A stretch of 64,000 bases of DNA, taken from JAMLIN01 sp964476625 (GTDB lineage Bacteria > Pseudomonadota > Gammaproteobacteria > Burkholderiales > Burkholderiaceae_E). Location of the stretch: the NCBI GenBank assembly GCA_964476625.1, contig CAYZBJ010000002.1, positions 1 to 64,000 on the forward strand, given 5' to 3'. A model generated the notes under the pieces. That model searched no databases, was not told where the DNA came from, and saw only the letters and a list, made by a program, of their open reading frames with translations. Both the position numbers and the translations under genes were made by a program. Position 1 is the first letter of the stretch; each line of letters begins with the position of its first letter. Positions 54,876-63,470 of the stretch are shown here, in pieces.

Positions 54876-55153
54876 GGCAATCGTGCAATGGCGCGGCTTC
54901 GATGGCGCCGCCCGATGGGCGGAAGGCGGGCGGGACGCCGCTTCCGGTCCATTCGATGATAGTCGGATTGACATTATGTTTGTATGGAAAACAATAAGTT
55001 GGGGGTGAACGCTAAACATCGACATGCAATCGATATGCCCATGAGGATGGAAAACAATCCATACACTCTGGTGATGAGTGTCGGTCGGCCGAAATTGACA
55101 AGCAATTCGATGACTGTTAGTTTGTTTGACTGTCTAAATATCTACCGGGATTG
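54876..55153. promoter_or_regulatory. AT-rich regulatory region between ectR and ectA
   Basis: This 278-nt stretch is conspicuously AT-rich for the window. GGAAAACAAT occurs twice (54986-54995 and 55049-55058). The second copy sits in the palindrome ATGGA-N6-TCCAT (55047-55062). TTGACA (55095-55100) and TAGTTT (55118-55123), 17 nt apart, form a probable ectA promoter. Another TTGACA (54968-54973) lies beside the first repeat. The repeats are candidate EctR sites. Confidence 0.65.
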
Positions 55154-55669
55154 ATGTCCGCCGTACCCGAACCGTCATTCGCCCTCAGGATCAACGCGCC
55201 AGGCCCCGAGCACGGGGTGGCCGTCCACGATCTGGTGGCTGCCTGCCCGCCGCTCGATCGCAATTCGCTCTACGCGAATCTCCTCCAGTGCTCTCATTTC
55301 GCGCCGACCTGCGCCCTCGCCCAGCAGGGCGACGAGGTGGTTGGCTGGGTCAGCGGATACATCCCGCCCGCCGCGCCGACGGTCTGGTTCCTCTGGCAAG
55401 TCGCCATTGCGCCGACCCTGCGCGGCCAGGGCCTCGCACAGCGCCTCATCGCTGACATCCTCGCGCGGCCGGCATGCGCCGGCGTGCGCTTCCTCGAAAC
55501 CACGATCACCCCGGACAACGAGGCCTCCTGGCGTCTGTTCCGCGGTGTCGCCAAACGTCTCGGTGCGCCCATGGCGCACGAAGTCGGATTCGATCGCGAT
55601 CGTCACTTCGCCGGTCGGCACGACACCGAGATGCTGGTGCGGATCGGGCCGTTCACCACCCCGGCTTGA
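55154..55669 (+). CDS. ectA: Diaminobutyrate acetyltransferase
   Basis: The 171-residue GNAT enzyme acetylates L-2,4-diaminobutyrate from acetyl-CoA, the second step of ectoine synthesis. ATG 55154 follows an alternative TTG at 55151. EctA sequence is clear: PLDRNSLYANLLQCSHFAPT, FLWQVAIAPTLRGQGLAQRL (the acetyl-CoA loop) and LETTITPDNEASWRLFRGVA. The ribosome site is weak. Confidence 0.95.
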   Translation: MSAVPEPSFALRINAPGPEHGVAVHDLVAACPPLDRNSLYANLLQCSHFAPTCALAQQGDEVVGWVSGYIPPAAPTVWFLWQVAIAPTLRGQGLAQRLIADILARPACAGVRFLETTITPDNEASWRLFRGVAKRLGAPMAHEVGFDRDRHFAGRHDTEMLVRIGPFTTPA

Positions 55670-55723
55670 TCCGCCGGCGGCCGGGAAGGGCCGCCTCCCC
55701 CGACGAGAACAGGAGCCGAAACC

Positions 55724-57019
55724 ATGACCGACACAAGCACCACGACAGCACCATCGATCTTCGCGCGTCGCGAATCCTCGGTGCGCAGCTACTGCCGCGC
55801 TTTCCCGACGGTATTCACCCGGGCTAGCGGGGCGACCCTCACCAGCGCCGATGGCCGTGAATACATCGACTTCCTGGCCGGCTGTTCGTCCCTGAACTAC
55901 GGCCACAACCATCCCGAGCTCAAGCAGGCGCTGATCGACTACATCGGCGCCGACGGCATTGCCCACGGCCTCGACATGCACACCGATGCGAAGGCGCGCT
56001 TCCTCGATGCCTTCGAGTCGCGCATCCTGGCGCCGCGCAGCCTCGACTACCGGGTCATGTTCCCGGGGCCGACCGGCGCGAATGCCGTCGAGGCGGCCAT
56101 CAAGATCGCCCGCAAGGTGACGGGCCGCAGCCTGGTGATCTCGTTCACCGGCGGCTTCCACGGCATGAGCCTGGGTGCGCTGTCGCTCACCGGCAATTCC
56201 GCCAAGCGCGCCGGCGCCGGCGTGGAACTCGGCGCGGTGGCGCACGAAGCCTACGACGGCTACTTCGGCCGCGACGTCGATACCGCCGCCCAGCTCGAGC
56301 GCCGGCTCGCCGATTCCTCCTCGGGCCTGGACAAGCCGGCGGCGATCATCGTCGAGACGGTGCAGGGCGAGGGCGGGCTCAACGTCGCAAGCGACGCCTG
56401 GCTGCGCCGGATCGAGTCGATCGCCCGCCGCCACGGTGCGCTGTTCATCATCGACGACATCCAGGCCGGCTGCGGCCGGACCGGCGCGTTCTTCAGCTTC
56501 GAGCGCGCCGGCGTCAAGCCCGACGTCGTCACCCTCGCCAAGTCGCTCTCCGGCATGGGCCTGCCGTTCGCGCTGACCCTGATCCGCCCCAGGTTCGACC
56601 AGTGGGCGCCGGGCGAGCACAACGGGACCTTCCGGGGCAACAACCATGCGTTCGTCACCGCGACCCGCGCACTCGAGCTCTTCTGGAGCGACGATCGTTT
56701 CCAGAAGGAGGTCGAGCGCAAGGGCGAGATCCTGCGTCGTCGGATGAGCGAGATCGTTGCGAGCGCCGGCATCGCACTGCGGGTCAAGGGGCGCGGCATG
56801 ATGCGGGGCATCGAGATGGCCGACGGCGAGATCGCCGCCCGGGTCTGCGCCCGCTGCTTCGAGCGGGGCCTGGTCATCGAGACCAGCGGCGCCGGCGACG
56901 AAGTCGTCAAGGTGCTGTGCCCGCTGACCATCGACGAGGCGCAGCTCGATGCCGGCCTCGACATCCTGGCCGAGAGCGTCGCCGCCGCCGATCGGCTCGC
57001 GCGCAGGGCCGCTGCCTGA
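55724..57019 (+). CDS. ectB: Diaminobutyrate-2-oxoglutarate transaminase
   Basis: The 431-residue class-III PLP aminotransferase makes L-2,4-diaminobutyrate from aspartate semialdehyde with glutamate as amino donor. Family features are IDFLAGCSSLNYGHNHPELK, FPGPTGANAVEAAIKIARK, FIIDDIQAGCGRTGAFF and the PLP lysine in TLAKSLSGMGLPFA. AGGAG lies eight bases before ATG 55724. Confidence 0.97.
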   Translation: MTDTSTTTAPSIFARRESSVRSYCRAFPTVFTRASGATLTSADGREYIDFLAGCSSLNYGHNHPELKQALIDYIGADGIAHGLDMHTDAKARFLDAFESRILAPRSLDYRVMFPGPTGANAVEAAIKIARKVTGRSLVISFTGGFHGMSLGALSLTGNSAKRAGAGVELGAVAHEAYDGYFGRDVDTAAQLERRLADSSSGLDKPAAIIVETVQGEGGLNVASDAWLRRIESIARRHGALFIIDDIQAGCGRTGAFFSFERAGVKPDVVTLAKSLSGMGLPFALTLIRPRFDQWAPGEHNGTFRGNNHAFVTATRALELFWSDDRFQKEVERKGEILRRRMSEIVASAGIALRVKGRGMMRGIEMADGEIAARVCARCFERGLVIETSGAGDEVVKVLCPLTIDEAQLDAGLDILAESVAAADRLARRAAA

Positions 57020-57039
57020 CCTACCCCGGAGACTTCACG

Positions 57040-57465
57040 ATGATCGTACGAGACCTCGCCGAGGCCGAGCGCAGCGAGCGCCGGATCGAGAGCAATGGCT
57101 GGACTTCCGTGCGGATGCTGTTGAAGGACGATGCCATGGGCTTTTCCTTCCACATCACCACCATTCATCCCGGCGCCGAACTGCGGATGCACTACAAGAA
57201 CCATGTCGAGTGTGTCTACTGCATCTCCGGCACCGGCTCGATCGAGAACGTCGCGACCGGCGAACGGCACCCGGTGCGCCCCGGGGTGATGTATGCGCTC
57301 GACAAGCATGACCTCCATATCCTGCGGGCCGACCCCGGCGTCGAGATCGTCACCGCCTGTGTGTTCAATCCGCCCCTGACCGGGCGAGAGGTCCACGGGG
57401 AAGACGGCGCCTATCCCGTGGAGGCCGACCAGGCCGCGCTCGACGCGGCCATCAGGACCGCCTGA
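57040..57465 (+). CDS. ectC: Ectoine synthase
   Basis: This 141-residue cupin cyclises N-acetyl-diaminobutyrate to ectoine. It starts MIVRDLAEAERSERRIESNG and has the metal-binding cupin stretch ELRMHYKNHVECVYCISGTG and LDKHDLHILRADPGVEI. The length is normal, and it lies 20 nt after ectB. Confidence 0.97.
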   Translation: MIVRDLAEAERSERRIESNGWTSVRMLLKDDAMGFSFHITTIHPGAELRMHYKNHVECVYCISGTGSIENVATGERHPVRPGVMYALDKHDLHILRADPGVEIVTACVFNPPLTGREVHGEDGAYPVEADQAALDAAIRTA

Positions 57466-57514
57466 ACCCGGCGGCCCGCGACGAAAGCAGGAGCAGACAC
57501 GACCAGGAGTCCAC

Positions 57515-58441
57515 ATGACCGAAGATCCCTATCCGTCCAGGGTCGCGGCCGAAGCAACGATGCTGCCGCGGCTCGACCCCGTCGTGCGACGCGATCCGCG
57601 TTATCCGGCGCCGCTCACCGAAGACCGGCTCGCCGCCTACGAGCACGACGGCTTCATGGTGCTCGAGGATGTCTTCGATGCGACCGAAGTCGCCGCCTTG
57701 CGGCGCCAGGCCGATGCCCTGCGCGCGGCGCAGGCCACGCTCGAGCCCGGCACCGTGATCCGCGAACCGGGCCAGGCCGATGCCGGCGCGGTCCGCTCGG
57801 TCTTCGCCATCCATCGCCAGTCCGACGCCTTCGCGGCGCTGGTGGCCGACCACCGTCTTGCCGGGCTGGCCGCCGCCTTGCTGGGCGACGAGGTCTACAT
57901 CCACCAGTCGCGGCTGAACTTCAAGCCGGCCTTCCATGGCAAGGAGTTCTACTGGCACTCGGATTTCGAGACCTGGCATACCGAGGACGGCATGCCCCGG
58001 ATGCGGGCGCTCTCGATGTCGATCATGCTCGATGACAACCATCCGCAGGCTGGCCCGACGATGTTCGTGCCGGGCAGCCATCGCCGCTACGTGACCTGCG
58101 TGGGGCAAACCCCCGAGGATCACTACAAGGCGTCGCTGCGCAAGCAGGAATACGGCGTCCCCGACCACGACAGCCTGCGCCGCCTGGTCGACGAAGGCGG
58201 CATTGCCGCCCCCGCGCCGCGCGCCGGGTCGGTGGTCGTGTTCGACTGCAACACGATGCACGGATCGAACGGCAACATCACCCCGTTCGGGCGCAGCAAT
58301 GCCTTCGTGGTGTTCAACGCCTGGTCGAACCGGCTGGTGGCTCCGTTCGGCGACACCCGACCCCGGCCCGAGTTCATCGCCCACCGGGAAGTCGACGGGC
58401 CGATCCTGGTGTCCCCGGGGGCCGGGCGCCGCGCCGCCTGA
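57515..58441 (+). CDS. ectD: Ectoine 5-hydroxylase
   Basis: This 308-residue Fe(II)/2-oxoglutarate dioxygenase converts ectoine to 5-hydroxyectoine. The EctD signature FYWHSDFETWHTEDGMPRMR includes the iron ligands His and Asp; the third ligand His lies in NTMHGSNGN, with a 2-oxoglutarate-binding Arg nearby. AGGAG lies five bases before ATG 57515. No specialised aspartokinase follows ectD. Confidence 0.97.
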   Translation: MTEDPYPSRVAAEATMLPRLDPVVRRDPRYPAPLTEDRLAAYEHDGFMVLEDVFDATEVAALRRQADALRAAQATLEPGTVIREPGQADAGAVRSVFAIHRQSDAFAALVADHRLAGLAAALLGDEVYIHQSRLNFKPAFHGKEFYWHSDFETWHTEDGMPRMRALSMSIMLDDNHPQAGPTMFVPGSHRRYVTCVGQTPEDHYKASLRKQEYGVPDHDSLRRLVDEGGIAAPAPRAGSVVVFDCNTMHGSNGNITPFGRSNAFVVFNAWSNRLVAPFGDTRPRPEFIAHREVDGPILVSPGAGRRAA

Positions 58442-58719
58442 CCGCCGCCCGCGGACTCCTGGCGGCGCCCGGCGCCCGGCGGGGACCCCTGCCGCTATCG
58501 CCGTCGCCGTGGCCCGGACCCGGCGCTACCGGTCGCGGGCTGTGCTGGGGCGAGGCCGTCGGGGCGAGGCCGCTGGGGCTGGGCCGTCGGGGCGGGGCGG
58601 TCCAGGCCACAATGCGGGGAAATGCTGAATTGCCCGGCCGTTGCAGTGCGTGATACCGTCCAGCCAACATAGAACAGTTGGTGGCCCGGGATACCGGGGG
58701 GAAACGGATCCCGGAAGCG
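58442..58719. other. Intergenic region between ectD and livG
   Basis: No gene is seen in these 278 nt. They hold a G-rich tandem repeat (58547-58602) and presumably the liv promoter, for which I could not find convincing boxes. Confidence 0.5.
58547..58602 (+). repeat. Four 14-nt G-rich tandem repeats
   Basis: Consecutive units are GGGGCGAGGCCGTC, GGGGCGAGGCCGCT, GGGGCTGGGCCGTC and GGGGCGGGGCGGTC. Each opens with GGGG, so the strand has regularly spaced G-tracts able in principle to fold as a G-quadruplex. The repeat lies about 120 nt before livG. Confidence 0.85.
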
Positions 58720-59508
58720 ATGGCAGGCGACAACGACTTCGTCCTAGAGACACAAGACCTCGTCAAGGAGTTCCGCGGCTTCGTCGCGGTGAACGAGGTC
58801 AACCTGAAGGTGCGGCGTGGCCAGATCCATGCCCTGATCGGCCCCAATGGCGCCGGCAAGACCACCGTCTTCAATCTCCTGACCAAGTTCCTGATCCCGA
58901 CCCGCGGGAAGATCCTCTTCAACGGCGCCGACATCACGCTCGAGAAGCCCGCGCAGGTCGCGCGGCGCGGCATCGTCCGCTCCTTCCAGATCTCGGCCAC
59001 TTTCCCGCACCTGAGCGTGCTGGAGAACGTGCGGATCGGGCTGCAGCGCGCGCAGGGAACCTCCTTCCATTTCTGGCGCTCCCTGAGCACCCTCGACAGC
59101 CTCAACGACCGCGCGCTCGAACTCCTCGAGACCGTCGGCTTGCGCGAGTACGCCGACATCATCACCGTCGAGCTGCCCTATGGTCGTAAGCGCGCGCTCG
59201 AGATCGCCACCACCCTGGCGACCGAGCCCGAGCTGATGCTGCTCGACGAACCGACCCAGGGGATGGGCCACGAGGACGTCGACCGCGTCACCGAACTGAT
59301 CCGCAAGGTTTCCGCGAACCGGACCATCCTGATGGTCGAGCACAACATGAATGTCGTTGCGAGCATCGCGAACACCATCAGTGTGCTGCAGCACGGCAAG
59401 GTGATCGCCGAAGGGCCGTACGCCGTAGTCTCCAAGGATCCACAGGTGCTGCAGGCCTATATGGGTACCGCCGACGTTGAACTCGCCGGGGCGTCGCATG
59501 GCCACTGA
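58720..59508 (+). CDS. livG: Branched-chain-amino-acid-type ABC transporter ATPase LivG
   Basis: The 262-residue ATPase starts at ATG 58720 (MAGDNDFVLETQDLVKEFRG); a TTG at 58678 is an alternative. It has Walker A IGPNGAGKTTVFNLLTKF, RSFQISATFPHLSVLENVRI, signature LPYGRKRALEIATTLA and Walker B LMLLDEPTQGMG. It overlaps livF by 11 nt. It belongs to the HAAT family, whose members carry amino acids, urea, amides or aromatic acids. Confidence 0.9.
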   Translation: MAGDNDFVLETQDLVKEFRGFVAVNEVNLKVRRGQIHALIGPNGAGKTTVFNLLTKFLIPTRGKILFNGADITLEKPAQVARRGIVRSFQISATFPHLSVLENVRIGLQRAQGTSFHFWRSLSTLDSLNDRALELLETVGLREYADIITVELPYGRKRALEIATTLATEPELMLLDEPTQGMGHEDVDRVTELIRKVSANRTILMVEHNMNVVASIANTISVLQHGKVIAEGPYAVVSKDPQVLQAYMGTADVELAGASHGH

Positions 59509-60211
59509 GGCGACCGAATACCTTCGCATCACCAACCTGCACGCCTTCTACGGCGAGTCGCACATCCTGCACGGGGTCGACATGTCGGTGCGGCGTGGCG
59601 AAGTCGTCACCCTGCTCGGGCGCAACGGCGCCGGGCGAACCACGACCCTGAAGTCGATCATGGGCCTGGTCGGCCGTCGTACCGGCTCGATCGTCGTCAA
59701 TGGCGTCGAGACGGTGAACATGGCGCCGCACGAGATCGCCCGGCTCGGTGTCGGCTATTGCCCCGAGGAACGGGGCATCTTCGCGAGCCTCACCTGCCAG
59801 GAAAACCTGCTGCTGCCGCCGGAAGTGGCATCGGGGGGCATGGAGCTCGCCGAGATCCACGAGATGTTCCCCAATCTCGTCGAGCGCGCCAACAGCCCCG
59901 GCACGCGGCTTTCGGGCGGTGAGCAGCAGATGCTCGCGGTGGCGCGGATCCTGCGCACCGGGGCCAAGCTGCTGCTGCTCGATGAAATCTCCGAAGGGCT
60001 CGCGCCGGTCATCGTGCAGGCCCTGGCCCGGATGATCCGGCGGCTGCGCGAGAAGGGATTCACCGTGATCATGGTCGAGCAGAATTTCCGCTTCGCGGCG
60101 CCGCTGGCCGACCATTTCTACGTGATGGAGCATGGCCGCATCGTCGAAGGCTTCGCGTCGGCCGAGCTCGAGCAGAAAATGGATATGCTGCACCAGTATC
60201 TCGGCGTCTGA
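59498..60211 (+). CDS. livF: Branched-chain-amino-acid-type ABC transporter ATPase LivF
   Basis: The 237-residue ATPase starts at ATG 59498 inside livG. Its Walker A reads GRNGAGRTTTLKS, with Arg in place of the usual Lys. Walker B is LLLLDEISEGLAPVIV, where DEI replaces DEP. The signature LSGGEQQMLAVARIL is normal. I recall the Arg variant in other LivF proteins, so it may be tolerated when the partner LivG has an intact site, as here. Confidence 0.9.
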   Translation: MATEATEYLRITNLHAFYGESHILHGVDMSVRRGEVVTLLGRNGAGRTTTLKSIMGLVGRRTGSIVVNGVETVNMAPHEIARLGVGYCPEERGIFASLTCQENLLLPPEVASGGMELAEIHEMFPNLVERANSPGTRLSGGEQQMLAVARILRTGAKLLLLDEISEGLAPVIVQALARMIRRLREKGFTVIMVEQNFRFAAPLADHFYVMEHGRIVEGFASAELEQKMDMLHQYLGV

Positions 60212-60293
60212 ACCGACCAGAAGTTCAGTGCGCTCCCTTGGGGGCGCGATGGCAATGTTTCCGGCCAGTTTTGGTCATTGGAGGAGGATCACC

Positions 60294-61508
60294 ATGAAAT
60301 CCAGGCTTACAGCCGTACTCGTCAGCGCAGCCCTGGCCGCCATCGCCGGCCCGGCGAGCGCCGAGATTTCCGGCGGCGTCGTCAAGATCGGGGTCATGAA
60401 CGACATGTCGGGCCTCTACGCCGACATCGCCGGTCCGAACTCGGTCGTGGCGGCCAAGCTGGCGGTCGAGGACTTCAAGAAGCAGTCGAAGGCCGACTTC
60501 AAGATCGAGATCGTCTCGGCCGACCACCAGAACAAGCCCGACGTCGGCTCGACCATCGCGCGCCAGTGGTACGACACCGACGGCGTGGACGCCATCGTCG
60601 ACGTTCCGACCTCGTCGGTGGGCCTCGCGGTCAGCCAGATTTCCCGCGACAAGAACAAGACCCTGCTGAACTCCGGGTCGGCCACCTCCGATCTCACCGG
60701 GAAGGCGTGCTCGCCGAACACGGTGCACTGGACCTACGACACCTGGATGCTCTCGAACGGCACGGGCAAGGCGATCGTCGAGACCGGGGGCGACACCTGG
60801 TACTTCCTGACCGCCGACTATGCCTTCGGCCATGCGCTCGAGCGCGACACCGAAGCGGTCGTCACGGCCAGCGGCGGCAAGGTGCTCGGCAAGGTCCGCC
60901 ATCCGCTCAATACCCAGGACTTCTCCTCGTTCCTGCTCCAGGCGCAGGCATCGAAGGCGAAGATCATCGGCCTGGCCAATGCCGGCGGCGACACCATCAA
61001 CTCGATCAAGCAGGCGGCCGAGTTCGGTATCGTGGCGGGTGGGCAGAACCTCGCCGGGCTGCTGATGTTCCTCACCGACGTCAAGGCGCTCGGCCTGCAG
61101 ACCGCGCAAGGCCTGATCTTCACGACCACCTTCTACTGGGATCGCACCGACGAGACTCGCGCCTTCTCGAAGCGCTTCATGGCCGAGAGCGGCGGCAAGC
61201 CGCCGACCATGGTCCAGGCTGGCGTCTACAGCTCGGTCCTGCACTACCTGAAGGCGGTCGAAGCCGGCAACACCGATGACGGCGCCAAGGCCGTGGCCAA
61301 GATGAAGGAACTGCCGACCGACGACACGCTCTTCGGCAAGGGCTCGATCCGCGCCGACGGCCGCAAGATCCATCCGGCCTACCTGGTCGAGGTCAAGGCG
61401 CCGGCGGAGTCCAAGGGTGAGTGGGACCTGCTCAAGGTTCGCACCGAAATCCCGGCCGACAAGGCGTTCCGTCCGCTCGCCGACGGTGGCTGCCCGCTGG
61501 TGAAGTAA
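60294..61508 (+). CDS. livK: ABC transporter substrate-binding protein (LivK family)
   Basis: The 404-residue type-1 binding protein has GGAGGAGG before ATG 60294 and a signal peptide (LTAVLVSAALAAIAGPASA). Conserved parts are VVKIGVMNDMSGLYADIAGP, STIARQWYDTDGVDAIVDVP, and WYFLTADYAFGHALERDTEA. The many Trp/Tyr residues in the binding cleft suggest an aromatic or other non-branched-chain substrate, but this is only inference. Confidence 0.9.
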   Translation: MKSRLTAVLVSAALAAIAGPASAEISGGVVKIGVMNDMSGLYADIAGPNSVVAAKLAVEDFKKQSKADFKIEIVSADHQNKPDVGSTIARQWYDTDGVDAIVDVPTSSVGLAVSQISRDKNKTLLNSGSATSDLTGKACSPNTVHWTYDTWMLSNGTGKAIVETGGDTWYFLTADYAFGHALERDTEAVVTASGGKVLGKVRHPLNTQDFSSFLLQAQASKAKIIGLANAGGDTINSIKQAAEFGIVAGGQNLAGLLMFLTDVKALGLQTAQGLIFTTTFYWDRTDETRAFSKRFMAESGGKPPTMVQAGVYSSVLHYLKAVEAGNTDDGAKAVAKMKELPTDDTLFGKGSIRADGRKIHPAYLVEVKAPAESKGEWDLLKVRTEIPADKAFRPLADGGCPLVK

Positions 61509-61612
61509 GCCAGGGGCTGGAACCCTGAAGTAAACTCCGGCAGCCCGGGGGCGGCGCCAGGCGCCAGCTCCCGGGATCGCCGGTTCCTCGCCAATCTTCG
61601 CAGGCATCGGGA

Positions 61613-62497
61613 ATGGAGATTTTCGGCATACCGACGGCGGCCCTTTTCGGCCAGCTGCTGATCGGCCTGATCAACGGGTCGTTCTATGCCTTGCTGTCGC
61701 TTGGCCTGGCCGTCATCTTCGGCCTGCTGAACATCATCAATTTCGCCCACGGCGCCCTCTACATGACGGGAGCCTTCGTCGCCTACCTGCTGCTGAACAA
61801 GCTCGGGCTGGGCTACTGGTGGGCGCTGGTCATCTCGCCGATCGTCGTCGGCGCACTCGGGGCGCTGATCGAGCGCACGATGCTCGCGCGCCTCTACAAG
61901 CTCGACCATCTCTACGGCCTGCTGCTCACCTTCGGCATCGCCCTGATCATCCAGGGCCTGTTCCGCAACGAATACGGCTCCTCCGGCCAGCCCTACACGA
62001 TGCCGGAGCAGCTCAGGGGCGGAATGAACCTCGGCTTCATGTTCCTGCCGAACTACCGTGCCTGGGTGGTGATCGCATCGCTGGTGGTCTGCCTGACGAC
62101 CTGGTTCGTGATCGAGCGCACCAAGCTCGGCGCCTACCTGCGCGCCGCCACCGAGAATCCGGCGCTGGTCCAGTCCTTCGGGATCAACGTCCCGCGGATG
62201 ATCACGCTCACCTTCGCCTTCGGGGTCGGCCTGGCCGCTTTCGCCGGGGTGATGGCCGCGCCGATCTACCAGGTCAGTCCCCAGATGGGCGCGGACCTGA
62301 TCATCGTCGTCTTCGCCGTCGTCGTGATCGGTGGCATGGGATCGATCATGGGATCGATCGTCACCGGTTTCGGGCTCGGCCTGATCGAGGGCCTCACCAA
62401 GGTTTTCTACCCGGAAGCGTCGAACACCGTGATCTTCGTCATCATGGCGATCGTCCTGCTGCTGCGTCCCGCAGGCTTGTTCGGTACCCAGAAATAA
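61613..62497 (+). CDS. livH: Branched-chain-amino-acid-type ABC permease LivH
   Basis: The 294-residue permease has eight or so helices with LivH features: LINGSFYALLSLGLAVIFGL, LNIINFAHGALYMTGAF, ATENPALVQSFGINVPRMI and VVVIGGMGSIMGSIVTGFGL. Confidence 0.93.
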   Translation: MEIFGIPTAALFGQLLIGLINGSFYALLSLGLAVIFGLLNIINFAHGALYMTGAFVAYLLLNKLGLGYWWALVISPIVVGALGALIERTMLARLYKLDHLYGLLLTFGIALIIQGLFRNEYGSSGQPYTMPEQLRGGMNLGFMFLPNYRAWVVIASLVVCLTTWFVIERTKLGAYLRAATENPALVQSFGINVPRMITLTFAFGVGLAAFAGVMAAPIYQVSPQMGADLIIVVFAVVVIGGMGSIMGSIVTGFGLGLIEGLTKVFYPEASNTVIFVIMAIVLLLRPAGLFGTQK

Positions 62498-62504
62498 GGC
62501 GGCA

Positions 62505-63470
62505 ATGGCTCAATCGCAAACCCCCGCTCGGGTCGGCACCAGGAACGGTACCGGCCATCTGTGGATAGCCTTCCTGGTGATGGCGGCGTTCTTCATCATC
62601 GCGCCCGCCGTGGTCTATCCGGTCTTCCTCATGAAGGTGATGTGCTTCGCGCTGTTCGCGTGCGCATTCAACCTCCTGATCGGCTATGGCGGCCTGTTGT
62701 CCTTCGGCCATGCGATGTTCCTCGGCACCGCCGGCTACGCCTCGGCGCACGCGGCAAAGGTCTGGGGGCTGAATCCCGAGTTCGCGATCCTGTTCGCGAC
62801 CGGCTGTTCCTGTGTGCTCGCCTGGGTGGCCGGTTTCCTCGCGATCAAGCGCCAGGGCATCTACTTCGCGATGATCACCCTGGCCCTGGCCCAGATGATC
62901 TATTTCTTCTACCTGCAGGCGCCGTTCACCGGCGGCGAGGACGGCATCCAGGCAGTGCCGCGCGGCAGGCTGTTCGGCCTCTTCGACCTGAACTCGGTCA
63001 CCAACATGTACATCCTCGTACTGGTGATCTTCCTCGGCGCCTTCCTCGGCATCTGGCGGGTCGTCAGTTCGCCCTTCGGGCAGATCCTCAAGGCGATCCG
63101 CGAGAACGAAGACCGCGCCACCTCGCTCGGCTACGACACCGATCGCTACAAGCACCTGGCCTTCGTGCTCTCGGGCACCCTGTCGGGCCTCGCCGGCGCA
63201 ACCAAGGCGCTGGTGTTCCAGCTCGCATCGCTCACCGACGTCCATTGGGCGATGTCGGGCGAGGTCGTGCTCATGACACTGGTCGGCGGCCTCGGCACCC
63301 TGTTCGGCCCGGTGATCGGCGCCGGCGTCATCATCACGATGCAGAACTACCTGGCGCAGCTCGGCGCCTGGGTGACGGTGGTGCAGGGCGTGATCTTCGT
63401 GATCTGCGTGCTGGCCTTCCGCCGCGGCATCGTCGGCGAGATCTCCAACCTGATCAAGAAGCCCCTTTAG
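62505..63470 (+). CDS. livM: Branched-chain-amino-acid-type ABC permease LivM
   Basis: The 321-residue permease shows LivM features: LLIGYGGLLSFGHAMFLGTA, FAMITLALAQMIYFF, AIRENEDRATSLGYDTDRYK and VLMTLVGGLGTLFGPVIGAG. It ends the operon in the order livGFKHM. Its stop overlaps the stop of the convergent aldehyde dehydrogenase gene by a few bases. Confidence 0.93.
   Translation: MAQSQTPARVGTRNGTGHLWIAFLVMAAFFIIAPAVVYPVFLMKVMCFALFACAFNLLIGYGGLLSFGHAMFLGTAGYASAHAAKVWGLNPEFAILFATGCSCVLAWVAGFLAIKRQGIYFAMITLALAQMIYFFYLQAPFTGGEDGIQAVPRGRLFGLFDLNSVTNMYILVLVIFLGAFLGIWRVVSSPFGQILKAIRENEDRATSLGYDTDRYKHLAFVLSGTLSGLAGATKALVFQLASLTDVHWAMSGEVVLMTLVGGLGTLFGPVIGAGVIITMQNYLAQLGAWVTVVQGVIFVICVLAFRRGIVGEISNLIKKPL

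Noticed and set aside
58720..63470. Urea transporter urtABCDE
   Set aside because: The gene order and binding protein do not match urt, and no urease genes adjoin.
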